A stretch of 64,000 nt of DNA from an uncultured bacterium (GTDB lineage: Bacteria > Verrucomicrobiota > Lentisphaeria > Victivallales > UBA1829): contig CASEYW010000068.1 of the NCBI GenBank assembly GCA_949292215.1, forward strand, positions 1-64,000, read 5' to 3'. The translations under genes were made by a program, and so were the position numbers. Numbering within the stretch: the stretch's first letter is position 1; each line of letters opens with the position of its first letter. Under the pieces are notes generated by a model. The model searched no databases. It worked only from the letters and a program-made list of their open reading frames with translations, and was not told where the DNA came from. Below are positions 44,817 to 53,580 of this stretch, in pieces.

Positions 44817-45568
44817 GAAAGCAACTTGTAAACCGTTATAATTTTCCAGCAGTTGAAACGATGAATCAGTCGATGGAGAGTGTTCCCGTAATGTGCGGCG
44901 ATTGCAAGCTCTTCATTGAATTGGCGTTCAAAATGATTCTCACTGATGGATTCCGAGTGCCGGCGGAATGCCGCCAGATTTCTGTGCAGATGGTGTGCCG
45001 GGGCAATTCCTGCCATTTTCAGCCAGAGTTCATAATCCCAGGCCGCTTTGTAAATGGAATTCAAACCGCCGAGTTCCTTCCATAACGACATTCGCCAGAA
45101 AGTCGCCGGCTGGTTGATGAAGTTTTCACAGAGAAGGATATTTTTACTGTACAGAAATCCGAGAAGTTCCTTGTAAAGTGTAATCGGTTTGCGGATCTCT
45201 TTGTCGTTTTCGTCAATGATCGGACAGTTGCCGTAGAGCCAACGGCATTCGGGATGGTTCTCAAAGTGAGAAACGACACGTTGAAGGGTACCGGGATAGT
45301 AAATATCATCCGCATTCAGCCATGCACCAATATCTCCTGTGGCAAGATTCATACCGTAATTGATGGCGTTGAAGGGACCTCCGTCTTTTCTGGAAATGAC
45401 ACGGCATTCCGGATATTCCTTGAGAATTTCCAGTGTCCGGTCGGTCGACTGACCGTCGCAAACAATGTATTCCAGTTCGAAGTCTCCTTTTTGAGAGAGA
45501 ATGCTTTCCACCGTTTTCCGGATGAATTTTTCCCCGTTGAAGACTGCAGTTACGATTGAAATTTTCAT
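44813..45568 (-). CDS. GT2-family glycosyltransferase
   Basis: 251 aa. GT-A fold with MKISIVTAVFNGEKFIRKTVESILSQ and YIVCDGQSTDRTLEIL at the donor site, GGPFNAINYGMNLATGDIGAWLNADDIYYPGTL with the DDD-like DxD motif (NADD), and ATFWRMSLWKELGGLN. It transfers a sugar to a surface-glycan intermediate. ATGA overlaps on both sides place it in one transcript with the flippase and the DUF2304 gene. Confidence 0.9.
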   Translation of the reverse strand: MKISIVTAVFNGEKFIRKTVESILSQKGDFELEYIVCDGQSTDRTLEILKEYPECRVISRKDGGPFNAINYGMNLATGDIGAWLNADDIYYPGTLQRVVSHFENHPECRWLYGNCPIIDENDKEIRKPITLYKELLGFLYSKNILLCENFINQPATFWRMSLWKELGGLNSIYKAAWDYELWLKMAGIAPAHHLHRNLAAFRRHSESISENHFERQFNEELAIAAHYGNTLHRLIHRFNCWKIITVYKLLS

Positions 45569-45912
45569 TTGTCTTTCTGTTCCAGTTTTTCTTTGAGCAG
45601 CGCGATTTCCTGAGAGAGATGTTTCAATTTTTCATTATGGATAGAAATTACAATGGAGTATTGAAACAACAACAAAAGGATACCAACCGTTAGAATCAGA
45701 AACAGCGTTGCAGGTGGATAAGCAATGCCGAGAATATTGGAGACCAATCGCAGAACATCGGTCCAGAGAGAGATTACAACCATACTTCCGGTGATGAACA
45801 ACCAGATCAGCGCATATGCTTCGCGCAGGCGCTGACGCCTCACTGCATCCAGAACAATAATTAAAAACAGAAGACTGCCCAGAAGGGAATACCATTGAAT
45901 CGTTGAGTACAT
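45565..45912 (-). CDS. DUF2304 small membrane protein
   Basis: 115 aa. Three hydrophobic segments (LLGSLLFLIIVLDAV, LIWLFITGSMVVISLW, TLFLILTVGILLLLFQYSIVISI) and a C-terminal coiled coil (LKHLSQEIALLKEKLEQK). This is the DUF2304 pattern, typically next to a dolichyl-phosphate-sugar type GT2, as here (3-base gap upstream). It may scaffold or regulate that enzyme. Start overlaps the following GT2 by ATGA. Confidence 0.85.
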   Translation of the reverse strand: MYSTIQWYSLLGSLLFLIIVLDAVRRQRLREAYALIWLFITGSMVVISLWTDVLRLVSNILGIAYPPATLFLILTVGILLLLFQYSIVISIHNEKLKHLSQEIALLKEKLEQKDK

Positions 45913-45915
45913 TGG

Positions 45916-46653
45916 TTACCTGCTTTCTATTCTAGGACGGAGCGCAGCCATGAAAACGGAAAAAACAACTTTGACCATATAGTAGACCGCTTTGATATGA
46001 TTGATCGAGGAGCTCCCTCCTTTGCGTTCCGCCATTGCCACCGGTATCTCTTCCACGCGGTAGTGATTGTGCAGAAAGAGAATGACTTCCTCCGGTTCCG
46101 GATAATCAAATGCCGGATAGTATTTCGCAGCAAATTCCAGGGCCCGTTTCCCGTAAGCGCGGAATCCTGAGGTATTGTCCGTGATGGTCCGGCCAGTCAG
46201 AAGACTGCTTAAAATCCGGAAGATCCAGATGCCGAGACGCCGCATAAAGGTCGATTTGAATCCGGAATTGTTTGTCAGAAAACGGGAGCCGATGACAAGA
46301 TCCGCTTTTCCATTTCGGATCGGTTCCAGAATGGCATTGATCTCTTCCGCAAGATGCTGGCCATCTCCATCGAATTTGACCGCATAATCGAATCCATTTC
46401 TCCAAGCGTAGATCAACCCGGTTTGTACGGCACCTCCGATTCCCAAATTGACCGGAAGGTTTAAAAGGGTGACTTTCTCATCCGCATTCCTCCGTATGAT
46501 CTGTTCTGTTTGATCGGTGGAGGCATCATTCACGAAGACATAGTGTGCATCCGGCATATGCCTCCTCAGATTTTGCAGGACGGTTTCGATACACTGCGCT
46601 TCGTTATGGCAGGGGATGATGATGCAGATTGCTTCTGAAGGTTTTTTTTTCAT
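45916..46653 (-). CDS. Dolichyl-phosphate-mannose-synthase-like GT2
   Basis: 245 aa from ATG 46653, where homology starts (MKKKPSEAICIIIPCHNEA); the frame is open upstream to 46842 but that part overlaps the GT39-like gene and lacks family features. Motifs: VNDASTDQTEQIIRR, GIGGAVQTGLIYAWRNGFDYAVKFDGDGQHLAEEI (DxD), DLVIGSRFL. The family transfers a sugar from a nucleotide donor to polyprenyl phosphate. Together with DUF2304 and the GT39-like protein it could make and use a polyprenyl-phosphate sugar. The weak Shine-Dalgarno leaves the start somewhat uncertain. Confidence 0.85.
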   Translation of the reverse strand: MKKKPSEAICIIIPCHNEAQCIETVLQNLRRHMPDAHYVFVNDASTDQTEQIIRRNADEKVTLLNLPVNLGIGGAVQTGLIYAWRNGFDYAVKFDGDGQHLAEEINAILEPIRNGKADLVIGSRFLTNNSGFKSTFMRRLGIWIFRILSSLLTGRTITDNTSGFRAYGKRALEFAAKYYPAFDYPEPEEVILFLHNHYRVEEIPVAMAERKGGSSSINHIKAVYYMVKVVFSVFMAALRPRIESR

Positions 46654-46819
46654 GAGAATAATCCGGTTGATTCTGCCTGCAAACGATGCAATAATGTAGC
46701 GCTTTTTTTCTGAAATACAATCCATCCTGTTGAATCGGTAACAGAAAAACGCACCTTTCCCGGACTGGTCTGGCGTTCGTTTCGTCCGTTTGATGTTGAA
46801 AAAAAGATGAGCACCGAGT

Positions 46820-48391
46820 TCATTTTCGTTTCCTGAAAACAATCACGGATTCTTTATGCGGGTGATCCAGTTCGGTAACATCCTTTCTGCTTCTCAGGAC
46901 ATTCAGGACCGGCAGATTGTCCGGTTCGGTAATTGCAATATCGAAATCGGATGCGTACTCCGGTTTTGTAACGGGACCGCCGGAATAAGGATTTACAATT
47001 TTTCCGTTGATCCAATACACCACATAGCCGTGATAATTGAGAATTTTAAGTTTTTCTCCTTTTTTTCCCAGATTTTCTCGAATCCATTCTCCTGCCACAC
47101 GGTATTGTTTTTTCTGTTCGGTGAGAGATGCAAATCCGTTCAATGTCTGGGCAATTGTCACTGCAAGGATGGCAATCGCCAGAACCGGCTGGAGTTTGAA
47201 TCGGCTGCCCAGATCCCAGGCAAATTTGAGACCTCCCAGAGTCAGCGGCAGGAACAGCGGAACAGCAAAGGTGTAATACCGGTAAGAGGTCTGAAGTGTA
47301 AAATAAACTGCAACGTGCATGATGACCAGCAGAAGAAGATACAGATATTCTCGCCAGTGATCCTGCGGCAATGCCGTTGGTTTCCAGTCTGGAAGAAGGT
47401 ACTTGCGGATTTCCTGCGCAAACAAGGCGCTCGCAAGTCCCACAACTAGAAAGACCAGGTAAAATTCATAGGCTCCACGGGAAAGCTGCTTGAACTGCAG
47501 AGCTGTCTGCCTGACAACGGAGAAGGGTTGTCGCGGACTTACTGAAGAAACATCCGTAAATCGTTCTCCTTTTTCCTCCAGATTCCAGAGCGGGCGCGAC
47601 GGGGTGATATATTTCTGTATGTATCGGTCAAGACGGGAATCCGGCGTCGGATATCCAGTCGTCTGATAGTTGAGATACATTCTTGGTGAGAGAAAGAGAA
47701 GAAAAAACAGAAAGGAGGAGGACGCACAGAGTAGAGCTGCCCGCCATGCTTTTGGCCAATCCTGTTTTTCTTTGGGGAAGAGCTGAAAAAGGAACATCGT
47801 TCCCAGCATCATGATGCTGATCAGAATCCCCTCAGACCGGGAGAGTGTGAACCCTGTCAAAGAGAGGGCCAGCAGTACCGTTTTATAGAATTTCGGCTTG
47901 TCAAGGATAGAGAAAACAAGAAGTACAGAAAGTACCAGAAAGAAATTCCGTGCCGGTTCCGGCAAACCACTCAGGCTGAATCGGATGATCTTCGGTGTGA
48001 AAATGTAGGCAAACACTCCCCATGCAGCAAGTTTCGGGGAAACAAACCGTTTCAGAAACCAGTACAGGGGGGCAATTATGCCAACGTAGAAGATTCCGTT
48101 TACCAGAATAAGCGAGCGGAATGCCTCCAGACCTGTCAGCGCGGAGAGGCTTCCCGCCATCAGAATTTGAAGAACAGGCAATCCCGGATTCAAACCTTTC
48201 CGGAATTCTCCCTCTGCGAAAATTCTGCTGAATGTAGCATAGCAGTTGCCTACATCGCGATAGGTTTCGTTCAGGAAAAGCAGATGAAGCAGCGTAAAGA
48301 GAATTCCGCAACCGGTTGAAAACAGCAGAATGTTTCTAGGTGTCAGAAAGTTCTGCTCAATTTGTTGAAAAACTTTTACAATATTGTGCAT
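46820..48391 (-). CDS. GT39/ArnT-like integral membrane glycosyltransferase
   Basis: 523 aa with ~11 hydrophobic helices (GT-C fold). The N-terminal LNETYRDVGNCYATFSRIFAEGEF loop resembles the acidic first periplasmic loop of PMT/ArnT proteins, and the C-terminal ~120 residues form a soluble periplasmic domain (EWIRENLGKKGEKLKILNYHGYVVYWING...). It would use a polyprenyl-phosphate-sugar donor on the periplasmic face. AGAGGA lies upstream of the ATG; promoter at 48433-48461. It is the first gene of the minus-strand half of the glycan cluster. Confidence 0.82.
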   Translation of the reverse strand: MHNIVKVFQQIEQNFLTPRNILLFSTGCGILFTLLHLLFLNETYRDVGNCYATFSRIFAEGEFRKGLNPGLPVLQILMAGSLSALTGLEAFRSLILVNGIFYVGIIAPLYWFLKRFVSPKLAAWGVFAYIFTPKIIRFSLSGLPEPARNFFLVLSVLLVFSILDKPKFYKTVLLALSLTGFTLSRSEGILISIMMLGTMFLFQLFPKEKQDWPKAWRAALLCASSSFLFFLLFLSPRMYLNYQTTGYPTPDSRLDRYIQKYITPSRPLWNLEEKGERFTDVSSVSPRQPFSVVRQTALQFKQLSRGAYEFYLVFLVVGLASALFAQEIRKYLLPDWKPTALPQDHWREYLYLLLLVIMHVAVYFTLQTSYRYYTFAVPLFLPLTLGGLKFAWDLGSRFKLQPVLAIAILAVTIAQTLNGFASLTEQKKQYRVAGEWIRENLGKKGEKLKILNYHGYVVYWINGKIVNPYSGGPVTKPEYASDFDIAITEPDNLPVLNVLRSRKDVTELDHPHKESVIVFRKRK

Positions 48392-48432
48392 GCGGTTTCC
48401 TCTGATGAAAATCCGTTTATACGAAAGATTAT

Positions 48433-48461
48433 AATATACCCCGGAAAATGGATAAATTCAA
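48433..48461 (-). promoter_or_regulatory. sigma70 promoter for the minus-strand glycan operon
   Basis: TTGAAT (48456-48461), 17-nt spacer, TATATT (48433-48438), giving a leader of ~35 bases before ATG 48391. Confidence 0.6.
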
Positions 48462-48480
48462 ATTTTGTGATTCGTCCCGA

Positions 48481-48519
48481 ACGAAAACGCACCCGGGAAA
48501 GAGGTTCCTCAGGTGCGTT
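48481..48519 (-). terminator. Terminator of the secretin-like gene pair
   Basis: AACGCACC/GGTGCGTT stem (48512-48519 with 48486-48493) with an 18-nt loop, ending on the minus strand in TTTTCG. It lies 30 bases after the secretin-like stop at 48550. Confidence 0.65.
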
Positions 48520-48549
48520 GATGGACTGGAGAATTTTGGCGTGGATCGT

Positions 48550-50442
48550 TCAGCGTTCGGAATCCAGTCCGAACTGACGATATCCATAGGCGTTGAATTC
48601 GCCTTTGGTATTCTTCGCCGTTGCCGTTTCTACGGAGATGATATCTCCTTCTATGCTTTCCGGGATGGCCGTGGCTGGTGTTGCCAGTTCGCATTCTGCC
48701 ACGATGACCAGCTGCGAATTTTTGGTGGATTCACTTTCGGTCGAGAAAAGCCAGCCGAGAAGCGGGAGATCTTTCAGCAGCGGGATGCCGGTGGAGGAAC
48801 GGACCACTTCGCTCCGGGTAATTCCTCCGATTACAAATCGGTTTTTGGCTTCGTTGCCGATCATGATCTGATTGGTCGTATTGTTCGTGACCAGGCGCGG
48901 ATTTCCATTCGACGCGTACCCGAGAAGGGAGGTCGTATTGACCGAGACCTCCAGCATGGTTGCTTTCGCCGTGACGGACGGAGTGAGCTGCATGTCAAAG
49001 TTGAATCCATCTGCAATTCTGGTGTTGATCTTGTTTCCGCGATTCGGATCGGCAGGAGCGTTCAGATGGAATGAAATGCTGGAATCATCCTTGATGTTTG
49101 CTCCTTCGACTGTCTTGCAGGACTTGTTGTAGCCGGCAATCGTGAATGTTGTTCCATTGACTCCCTGAAGATCATAGGTCGTAGTGGAGGGCGTCTGAAT
49201 TTTCACAACTGCGAAAGGACCGTTCGGGGTAACTTTATACCCGTTTTCACTGGTGATTTCCAGTGTGGAGCCATCTTTGACGTAGCCGGATGAGATTCTT
49301 GTGGCGGAGTCCGTGTTTTCCACTGCTTCGATGACAAAGAGTCCCGTATTGCGGGTTACATGAGTTGTTTCATTGCTTCTGGCTCGGAGTTCGCCGGATA
49401 CGGCAACTTTTGCCTTGTTTTTGGATACCAGGAAGTCCAGATACCGGGTGTTCCATTTCGGATTGAAATTTATGAACTGCGCATTGTTTGTCTTGCCGTT
49501 CCGGACCATTCCGCCTGCGTAGGTGGAGGACCAGTTATCGCGGAAGGTGCCGCCCATGGAGAAGAAATTTGCGCCTTCATTGTTTTTCCATGCCTGGAAA
49601 TCGGCGCCGATTTTGCCGTCGTTTTCCGCCATCAGCTCATAGACCGTGTATTTGATGCGGACTTGCGGATGAGGGACATCATAAAGTTTCAGCATGGCTT
49701 CAATGTTCTTTTTCGAGTAGAGAGCCGTATTGAAAAAGAGAACGTTGAGGTCCTTGTCGGTTCGGAACTTGTCCTTGCCGCCGATCAGCTCAACGGTATC
49801 GTTGGAGAGGTTCGCTCCGACTGCCTTGACCATCGTTTCCAGTTCCGAGGCAGGACGGTTCTTCGGAAAGTAGACATATTTTGGCTGCCCCGAGGAGTTT
49901 TTGATTCCTCTGGCATCCAGTTTTTTCACAATGGAGTCGATTCCCATTCCATTCGTGTTGTCCTTGAAACGGTATTCTTCTGCGGAGATGATGAGCAGGG
50001 CTGTTCCGTCCATGAAGACCATACATTCGACTCCGGCGGGCGCCCGGAGATACTGATTATAGTACCGGGAAAAGTTCACCGGACTCGACATGGTCATGAA
50101 ATTCATTGGATTTGCGGAGAGCGGCTTGTTCTGATCTCCGTTGAAAACGTTGTAGTTCGTGCGCATGCTCTGCACCATGTTCCGGAGATAGGGGCGGATT
50201 TCATACGGATCGGCATTTTTGAGCACATATGTCTTGGTGATGATTTTGGAGTCTGAAGTGTCACGGATGAAGTGGACCGCTTCCGTTCCCGGCTTGACTC
50301 CTACCTGAAGCTGGGCCTGGACGTTCGATGGAAAATAGGCTGGATTCAGATTTCCCGTGGGCAGTTCATTTGCGTTTGCGATGGCGCCTGCGGCGGTACA
50401 TGCGGCAGCACCGAGAAGCGCTTTTTTCAGAGGGTTTTTCAT
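48550..50442 (-). CDS. Secretin-like (GspD-related) protein, orphan
   Basis: 630 aa. Signal peptide MKNPLKKALLGAAACTAAGAIANA. Long N-terminal region (~50-250) with VLKNADPYEIRPYLRNMV, like secretin N domains, then the C-terminal half with a secretin-type end: RFVIGGITRSEVVRSSTGIPLLKDLPLLGWLFSTESE, followed by a beta strand (QLVIVAECEL). It would form or contribute to an outer-membrane channel. No GspC, E or F gene is near. It follows a related protein after 23 bases and ends at the terminator at 48481. Its middle region is more divergent than standard GspD, so it may be a secretin-like pilotin-type or structural protein instead. Confidence 0.68.
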   Translation of the reverse strand: MKNPLKKALLGAAACTAAGAIANANELPTGNLNPAYFPSNVQAQLQVGVKPGTEAVHFIRDTSDSKIITKTYVLKNADPYEIRPYLRNMVQSMRTNYNVFNGDQNKPLSANPMNFMTMSSPVNFSRYYNQYLRAPAGVECMVFMDGTALLIISAEEYRFKDNTNGMGIDSIVKKLDARGIKNSSGQPKYVYFPKNRPASELETMVKAVGANLSNDTVELIGGKDKFRTDKDLNVLFFNTALYSKKNIEAMLKLYDVPHPQVRIKYTVYELMAENDGKIGADFQAWKNNEGANFFSMGGTFRDNWSSTYAGGMVRNGKTNNAQFINFNPKWNTRYLDFLVSKNKAKVAVSGELRARSNETTHVTRNTGLFVIEAVENTDSATRISSGYVKDGSTLEITSENGYKVTPNGPFAVVKIQTPSTTTYDLQGVNGTTFTIAGYNKSCKTVEGANIKDDSSISFHLNAPADPNRGNKINTRIADGFNFDMQLTPSVTAKATMLEVSVNTTSLLGYASNGNPRLVTNNTTNQIMIGNEAKNRFVIGGITRSEVVRSSTGIPLLKDLPLLGWLFSTESESTKNSQLVIVAECELATPATAIPESIEGDIISVETATAKNTKGEFNAYGYRQFGLDSER

Positions 50443-50465
50443 GAAAAGATCCTTTCAGATTATAC

Positions 50466-51992
50466 TTACTTTTCCGCAGTGACGAGATCGGCGATATCGG
50501 TCAGCTTGCCGGAGATCCTGGAGATGTCGGCATCCGGATGGATGAATTCGGCTTCCGCGGTGAGGAAAAAGTGGGTCTGTTCCTTGTTGCGGGTTGTCGT
50601 GCCGAAAATGTATTTCAGAACAGGAAGTTCACAGAGAAAGGGAACGCCGATGGTCTGTTCGACGTCCATGGTCCGGGTCCAGCCGGCGAGAAAGCTTTCC
50701 TGTTTGATTTTGATGGTGCCGTAGCCGGAGATGTCAGTGGATTCTGTCAGTTCATTCCCGTAATTGTTCCGTTCGACGACGGCGGTATTGGTCAGGCTGT
50801 ACTGGAAGTCGAAGACTCCGGAGAAGTTGTTCCGGTAATCGGCTTCTGTATAAGGAAGAAGACCGGTTTTGGGATTGGGCTGAACCCCGTCGAAGCAGAT
50901 GGTCGGAGAGGTGATCTTCAGTGTCAGCGAGGCAGTACCGGAACTTTCAACATAGGTTTTATCGTTTTCTTTTTTGACAATGTTCTGATAATCGGGTGTG
51001 AAGGTGGTTTCCGCCGTGCCGTTGTTCCGCAGAGTGAGGGTGACTGTGGAAACCTCCCGTGCCTTGCCATTCTGCTGGAGAAGACGGAGAAAACTCATAT
51101 CGAATGCGGGCGCGAAGAACATGGAACCGTATCCCCACGACATGCTGTCGCTGATGAAGGGCATCAGTTCGTTGGCAAGCTGTGCCACCTGAACGGTTTC
51201 ATTCCAGCGACCGCTGAACAGATCGGCTCCGAATCCGGCAATTTCGAGTCCGGGTCCGTTTTTCCAGGCGGCATAGTCGATGCCGATATCGGTCAGATCG
51301 CTGTCGCGCACCTCGTAGAGTTTGAAGCGGACTGCAACCTGCGGAACGGGACGGTCGAGCCAGGTCAGGTATTTCAGGAGGTCGGCGCTTTTGTTCGGGG
51401 AGTCCTTCCAGTAGATGAGATTCGATGCGGAATCATAGACGATTCGTCCGTCGTATTTGATGGAGTCGGAATCTGTGGAATCCGTATCGTAGTCATAGCC
51501 GGAGGCGTCGGCGGGGATTCCCGTTTTGATCATCAGAGTGACCATCTCCTGCGAGGAGCGCCATTTCGGACTGTAGACGTAGCGGGTGATTCCTGTTCCT
51601 TTGAGCGGCGAGCCGTTGACATCTCTGACTTTGCTGGGACGGTCCATCTTGGCGATCATATCGTCCACATACGGCATCATGGCGACGGGGGTTGTGACGA
51701 CGATCCACTGCTGTCCGGCCGCCGCATAGTTGATCCGGTCGACTTTGGAGTTCGTGGAGTATCTCATGACCGCACCGAGGACGAACGGCACCAGGTCGTT
51801 GGCCTTCATGTGCTTGATGTTATAGACCTTGGTGACCATGTAATCCTGGGCGTCATCTTCGATGAACCTGATTTTCTGTGTTTTTTCCGGGGCGGTTCCT
51901 TTTGCCTGTGTCGCCGGATCGAATGCCATTGCGGAAGTGAATCCGCCGGCGCAGAGTGCGGCGAGACCTGCCGTTCTCAATGCCTTGTTCAT
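50466..51992 (-). CDS. Secretin-like protein, partner of the downstream secretin-like gene
   Basis: 508 aa from ATG 51992 (AGGAGA upstream; a longer frame to 52049 is spurious). Signal peptide MNKALRTAGLAALCAGGFTSAMA. N-domain-like segment YNIKHMKANDLVPFVLGAVMRYSTNSKVDRINYAAAGQQWIVVTTPVAMMPYVDDMIAKMDRP (secretin N-type), then a beta-rich region, and a C-terminal VPFLCELPVLKYIFGTTT resembling the secretin VPxLGDIPxLGxLF motif. It pairs with the downstream protein as a two-gene unit. Heteromeric or regulatory partner roles are guesses. Confidence 0.65.
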   Translation of the reverse strand: MNKALRTAGLAALCAGGFTSAMAFDPATQAKGTAPEKTQKIRFIEDDAQDYMVTKVYNIKHMKANDLVPFVLGAVMRYSTNSKVDRINYAAAGQQWIVVTTPVAMMPYVDDMIAKMDRPSKVRDVNGSPLKGTGITRYVYSPKWRSSQEMVTLMIKTGIPADASGYDYDTDSTDSDSIKYDGRIVYDSASNLIYWKDSPNKSADLLKYLTWLDRPVPQVAVRFKLYEVRDSDLTDIGIDYAAWKNGPGLEIAGFGADLFSGRWNETVQVAQLANELMPFISDSMSWGYGSMFFAPAFDMSFLRLLQQNGKAREVSTVTLTLRNNGTAETTFTPDYQNIVKKENDKTYVESSGTASLTLKITSPTICFDGVQPNPKTGLLPYTEADYRNNFSGVFDFQYSLTNTAVVERNNYGNELTESTDISGYGTIKIKQESFLAGWTRTMDVEQTIGVPFLCELPVLKYIFGTTTRNKEQTHFFLTAEAEFIHPDADISRISGKLTDIADLVTAEK

Positions 51993-52115
51993 ACGTTCTC
52001 CTGATTTGGTTTTGTTGCGGCGGCGAGCTTCTTTCGCCTGCCTGACCATACTTTACCGTCCGGGTGTTAATGTTTGATGAGGCAATTGTCAGGAACGGAT
52101 GAATTTTTGAGAAAT

Positions 52116-52151
52116 GAAAAACGCCGGTTCTCTTTCCAGGAGGAACCGGCG
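52116..52151 (-). terminator. Terminator after aroA
   Basis: 9-bp stem CGCCGGTTC/GAACCGGCG (52122-52130 with 52143-52151) and five T on the minus strand (52117-52121). It lies 35 bases after the aroA stop and upstream of the secretin-like pair. Confidence 0.85.
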
Positions 52152-52185
52152 GCAAAAGCTGGATTTGAAACAGGAGGAAAACGGA

Positions 52186-53466
52186 TCAGAAACAGCGGAA
52201 GTCTGCTCCGAGCCGGTTGAAATCCTCAATGAATTTCGGATAGGTGACAGCAACGCATTCGGCATCTCGGATAATGGTTTCTCCATCCGCGGCAAGGCCG
52301 GCGACAGCGAGCGCCATGGCGATCCGATGGTCCTTGTAACTGTTGACTGCCGTTCCTGTGAGCTGTCCTCCGGTGATGGTCATGCCGTCAGGATGTTCTT
52401 CAACAGAGATTCCCATTTTGCGGAGTTCGCGGGTCATGCAGGCGATCCGGTCGGTCTCCTTGATTCTTGCCTGGGCAACGTTTCGGATGATGGTTGTTCC
52501 CTTTGCCGCCGCTGCTGCAACGGCGATGGCGGGGAGGGCGTCCGGGGTTGCGTTCAGATCCAGATCCGCCGCGTTCAGCTGCCCGTGGGGACGGATGAGG
52601 GTGGTGTTGTCGTTGCGGATAATCTCCACACCCATTTTTTCCAGCAGAGCGAAGACGGCCTTGTCGCCCTGTTCGTCATTGAAATCAAGGTTTCGGATTT
52701 CGAGTTCCGTCTGCGTGACCGCCGCTGCGACCAGAGGAAACGTCGCAGTGGAGAAATCGGCGGGAATGGTCAGATCGAACGGCCGGCAGACCTGATTCCC
52801 CGGAATGTCGAAGCGGGAGAAATCTGTGCTTTTCCGGTATTTCAGATTCAATTTGTCAAGCCAGCCGAGCGTGATTTCGATGTAGGGACGTTCGTTGAGA
52901 TTCACTACATGGATGATGGTGTTCTGCCTGGCAAACGGTGTGGACATCAGAAGTGCAGTGACATATTGGGAGGATTCGCTGTTGACTTCTGTTTCCGTTC
53001 CGCGCATAGGTCCCTGAACAGTGAACGGACATTTCCCCTTCCTGGATTCAGTTCTTACACCCAGGCGGTCGAGAGCGGAGAGCAGATGCGCCATGGGACG
53101 GGAACGCAGGGAAGCGTCACCATCGAATGTGACGGGAAAATCGCAGAGTGCGGCAAGTCCGCCGAAAATTTTGATGGATGTTCCGGAGTTCGCCATGTCG
53201 ATGACTGCTTCCGGATTCCGGAAGGTTCCGCCGTGACCGGTGACTGCCCAGACGGAATCATCCCCGCGATCGACTCTCGCTCCGAAACTCTCCGCCGCGC
53301 GAACCGCCGCCAGCGTATCTTCGGAGATCAGTGGTGAATGGATGCGGGAGACCCCGTCTGCCATCATGGCAAACGCAACTGCCCGGATGGTATGTGACTT
53401 GGACCCGGGAACGGCAATCGTTCCCCCGAGAGACTTTCTTGTGACGACCAGATTCATCTTTGTCAA
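52186..53466 (-). CDS. aroA: 3-phosphoshikimate 1-carboxyvinyltransferase (EPSP synthase)
   Basis: 426 aa counted from TTG 53466 (AAGGA just upstream); ATG 53457, which gives MNLVVTRK, is the more usual start. Diagnostic motifs: PGSKSHTIRAVAFA near residue 20 (shikimate-3-phosphate site), NSGTSIKIFGGLAAL, DASLRSRPM, and ARIKETDRIACMTRELRKMG (PEP site). It catalyses the sixth shikimate step, joining PEP to shikimate-3-phosphate in aromatic amino acid biosynthesis. It is isolated from other aro genes, with its own likely promoter and terminator. Confidence 0.97.
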   Translation of the reverse strand: MTKMNLVVTRKSLGGTIAVPGSKSHTIRAVAFAMMADGVSRIHSPLISEDTLAAVRAAESFGARVDRGDDSVWAVTGHGGTFRNPEAVIDMANSGTSIKIFGGLAALCDFPVTFDGDASLRSRPMAHLLSALDRLGVRTESRKGKCPFTVQGPMRGTETEVNSESSQYVTALLMSTPFARQNTIIHVVNLNERPYIEITLGWLDKLNLKYRKSTDFSRFDIPGNQVCRPFDLTIPADFSTATFPLVAAAVTQTELEIRNLDFNDEQGDKAVFALLEKMGVEIIRNDNTTLIRPHGQLNAADLDLNATPDALPAIAVAAAAAKGTTIIRNVAQARIKETDRIACMTRELRKMGISVEEHPDGMTITGGQLTGTAVNSYKDHRIAMALAVAGLAADGETIIRDAECVAVTYPKFIEDFNRLGADFRCF

Positions 53467-53516
53467 TTATCCTTCCGTTGAATCCGAACCCGTGTTTTGT
53501 TTCCGAACGGGGATAT

Positions 53517-53550
53517 AATATAACATGATTTCGGGAAAAGTCACTTTTCC
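53517..53550 (-). promoter_or_regulatory. Possible aroA promoter with overlapping palindrome
   Basis: A TATATT (53517-53522 on the minus strand) sits 16 bases downstream of a weak GTGACT. The latter is inside a 17-bp near-palindrome GGAAAAGTcACTTTTCC (53534-53550). This could be an operator for the neighbouring regulator or simply a compact inverted repeat. Confidence 0.35.
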
Positions 53551-53580
53551 GGCGGAATTTTCTTTGCAGGAATTGCAATC

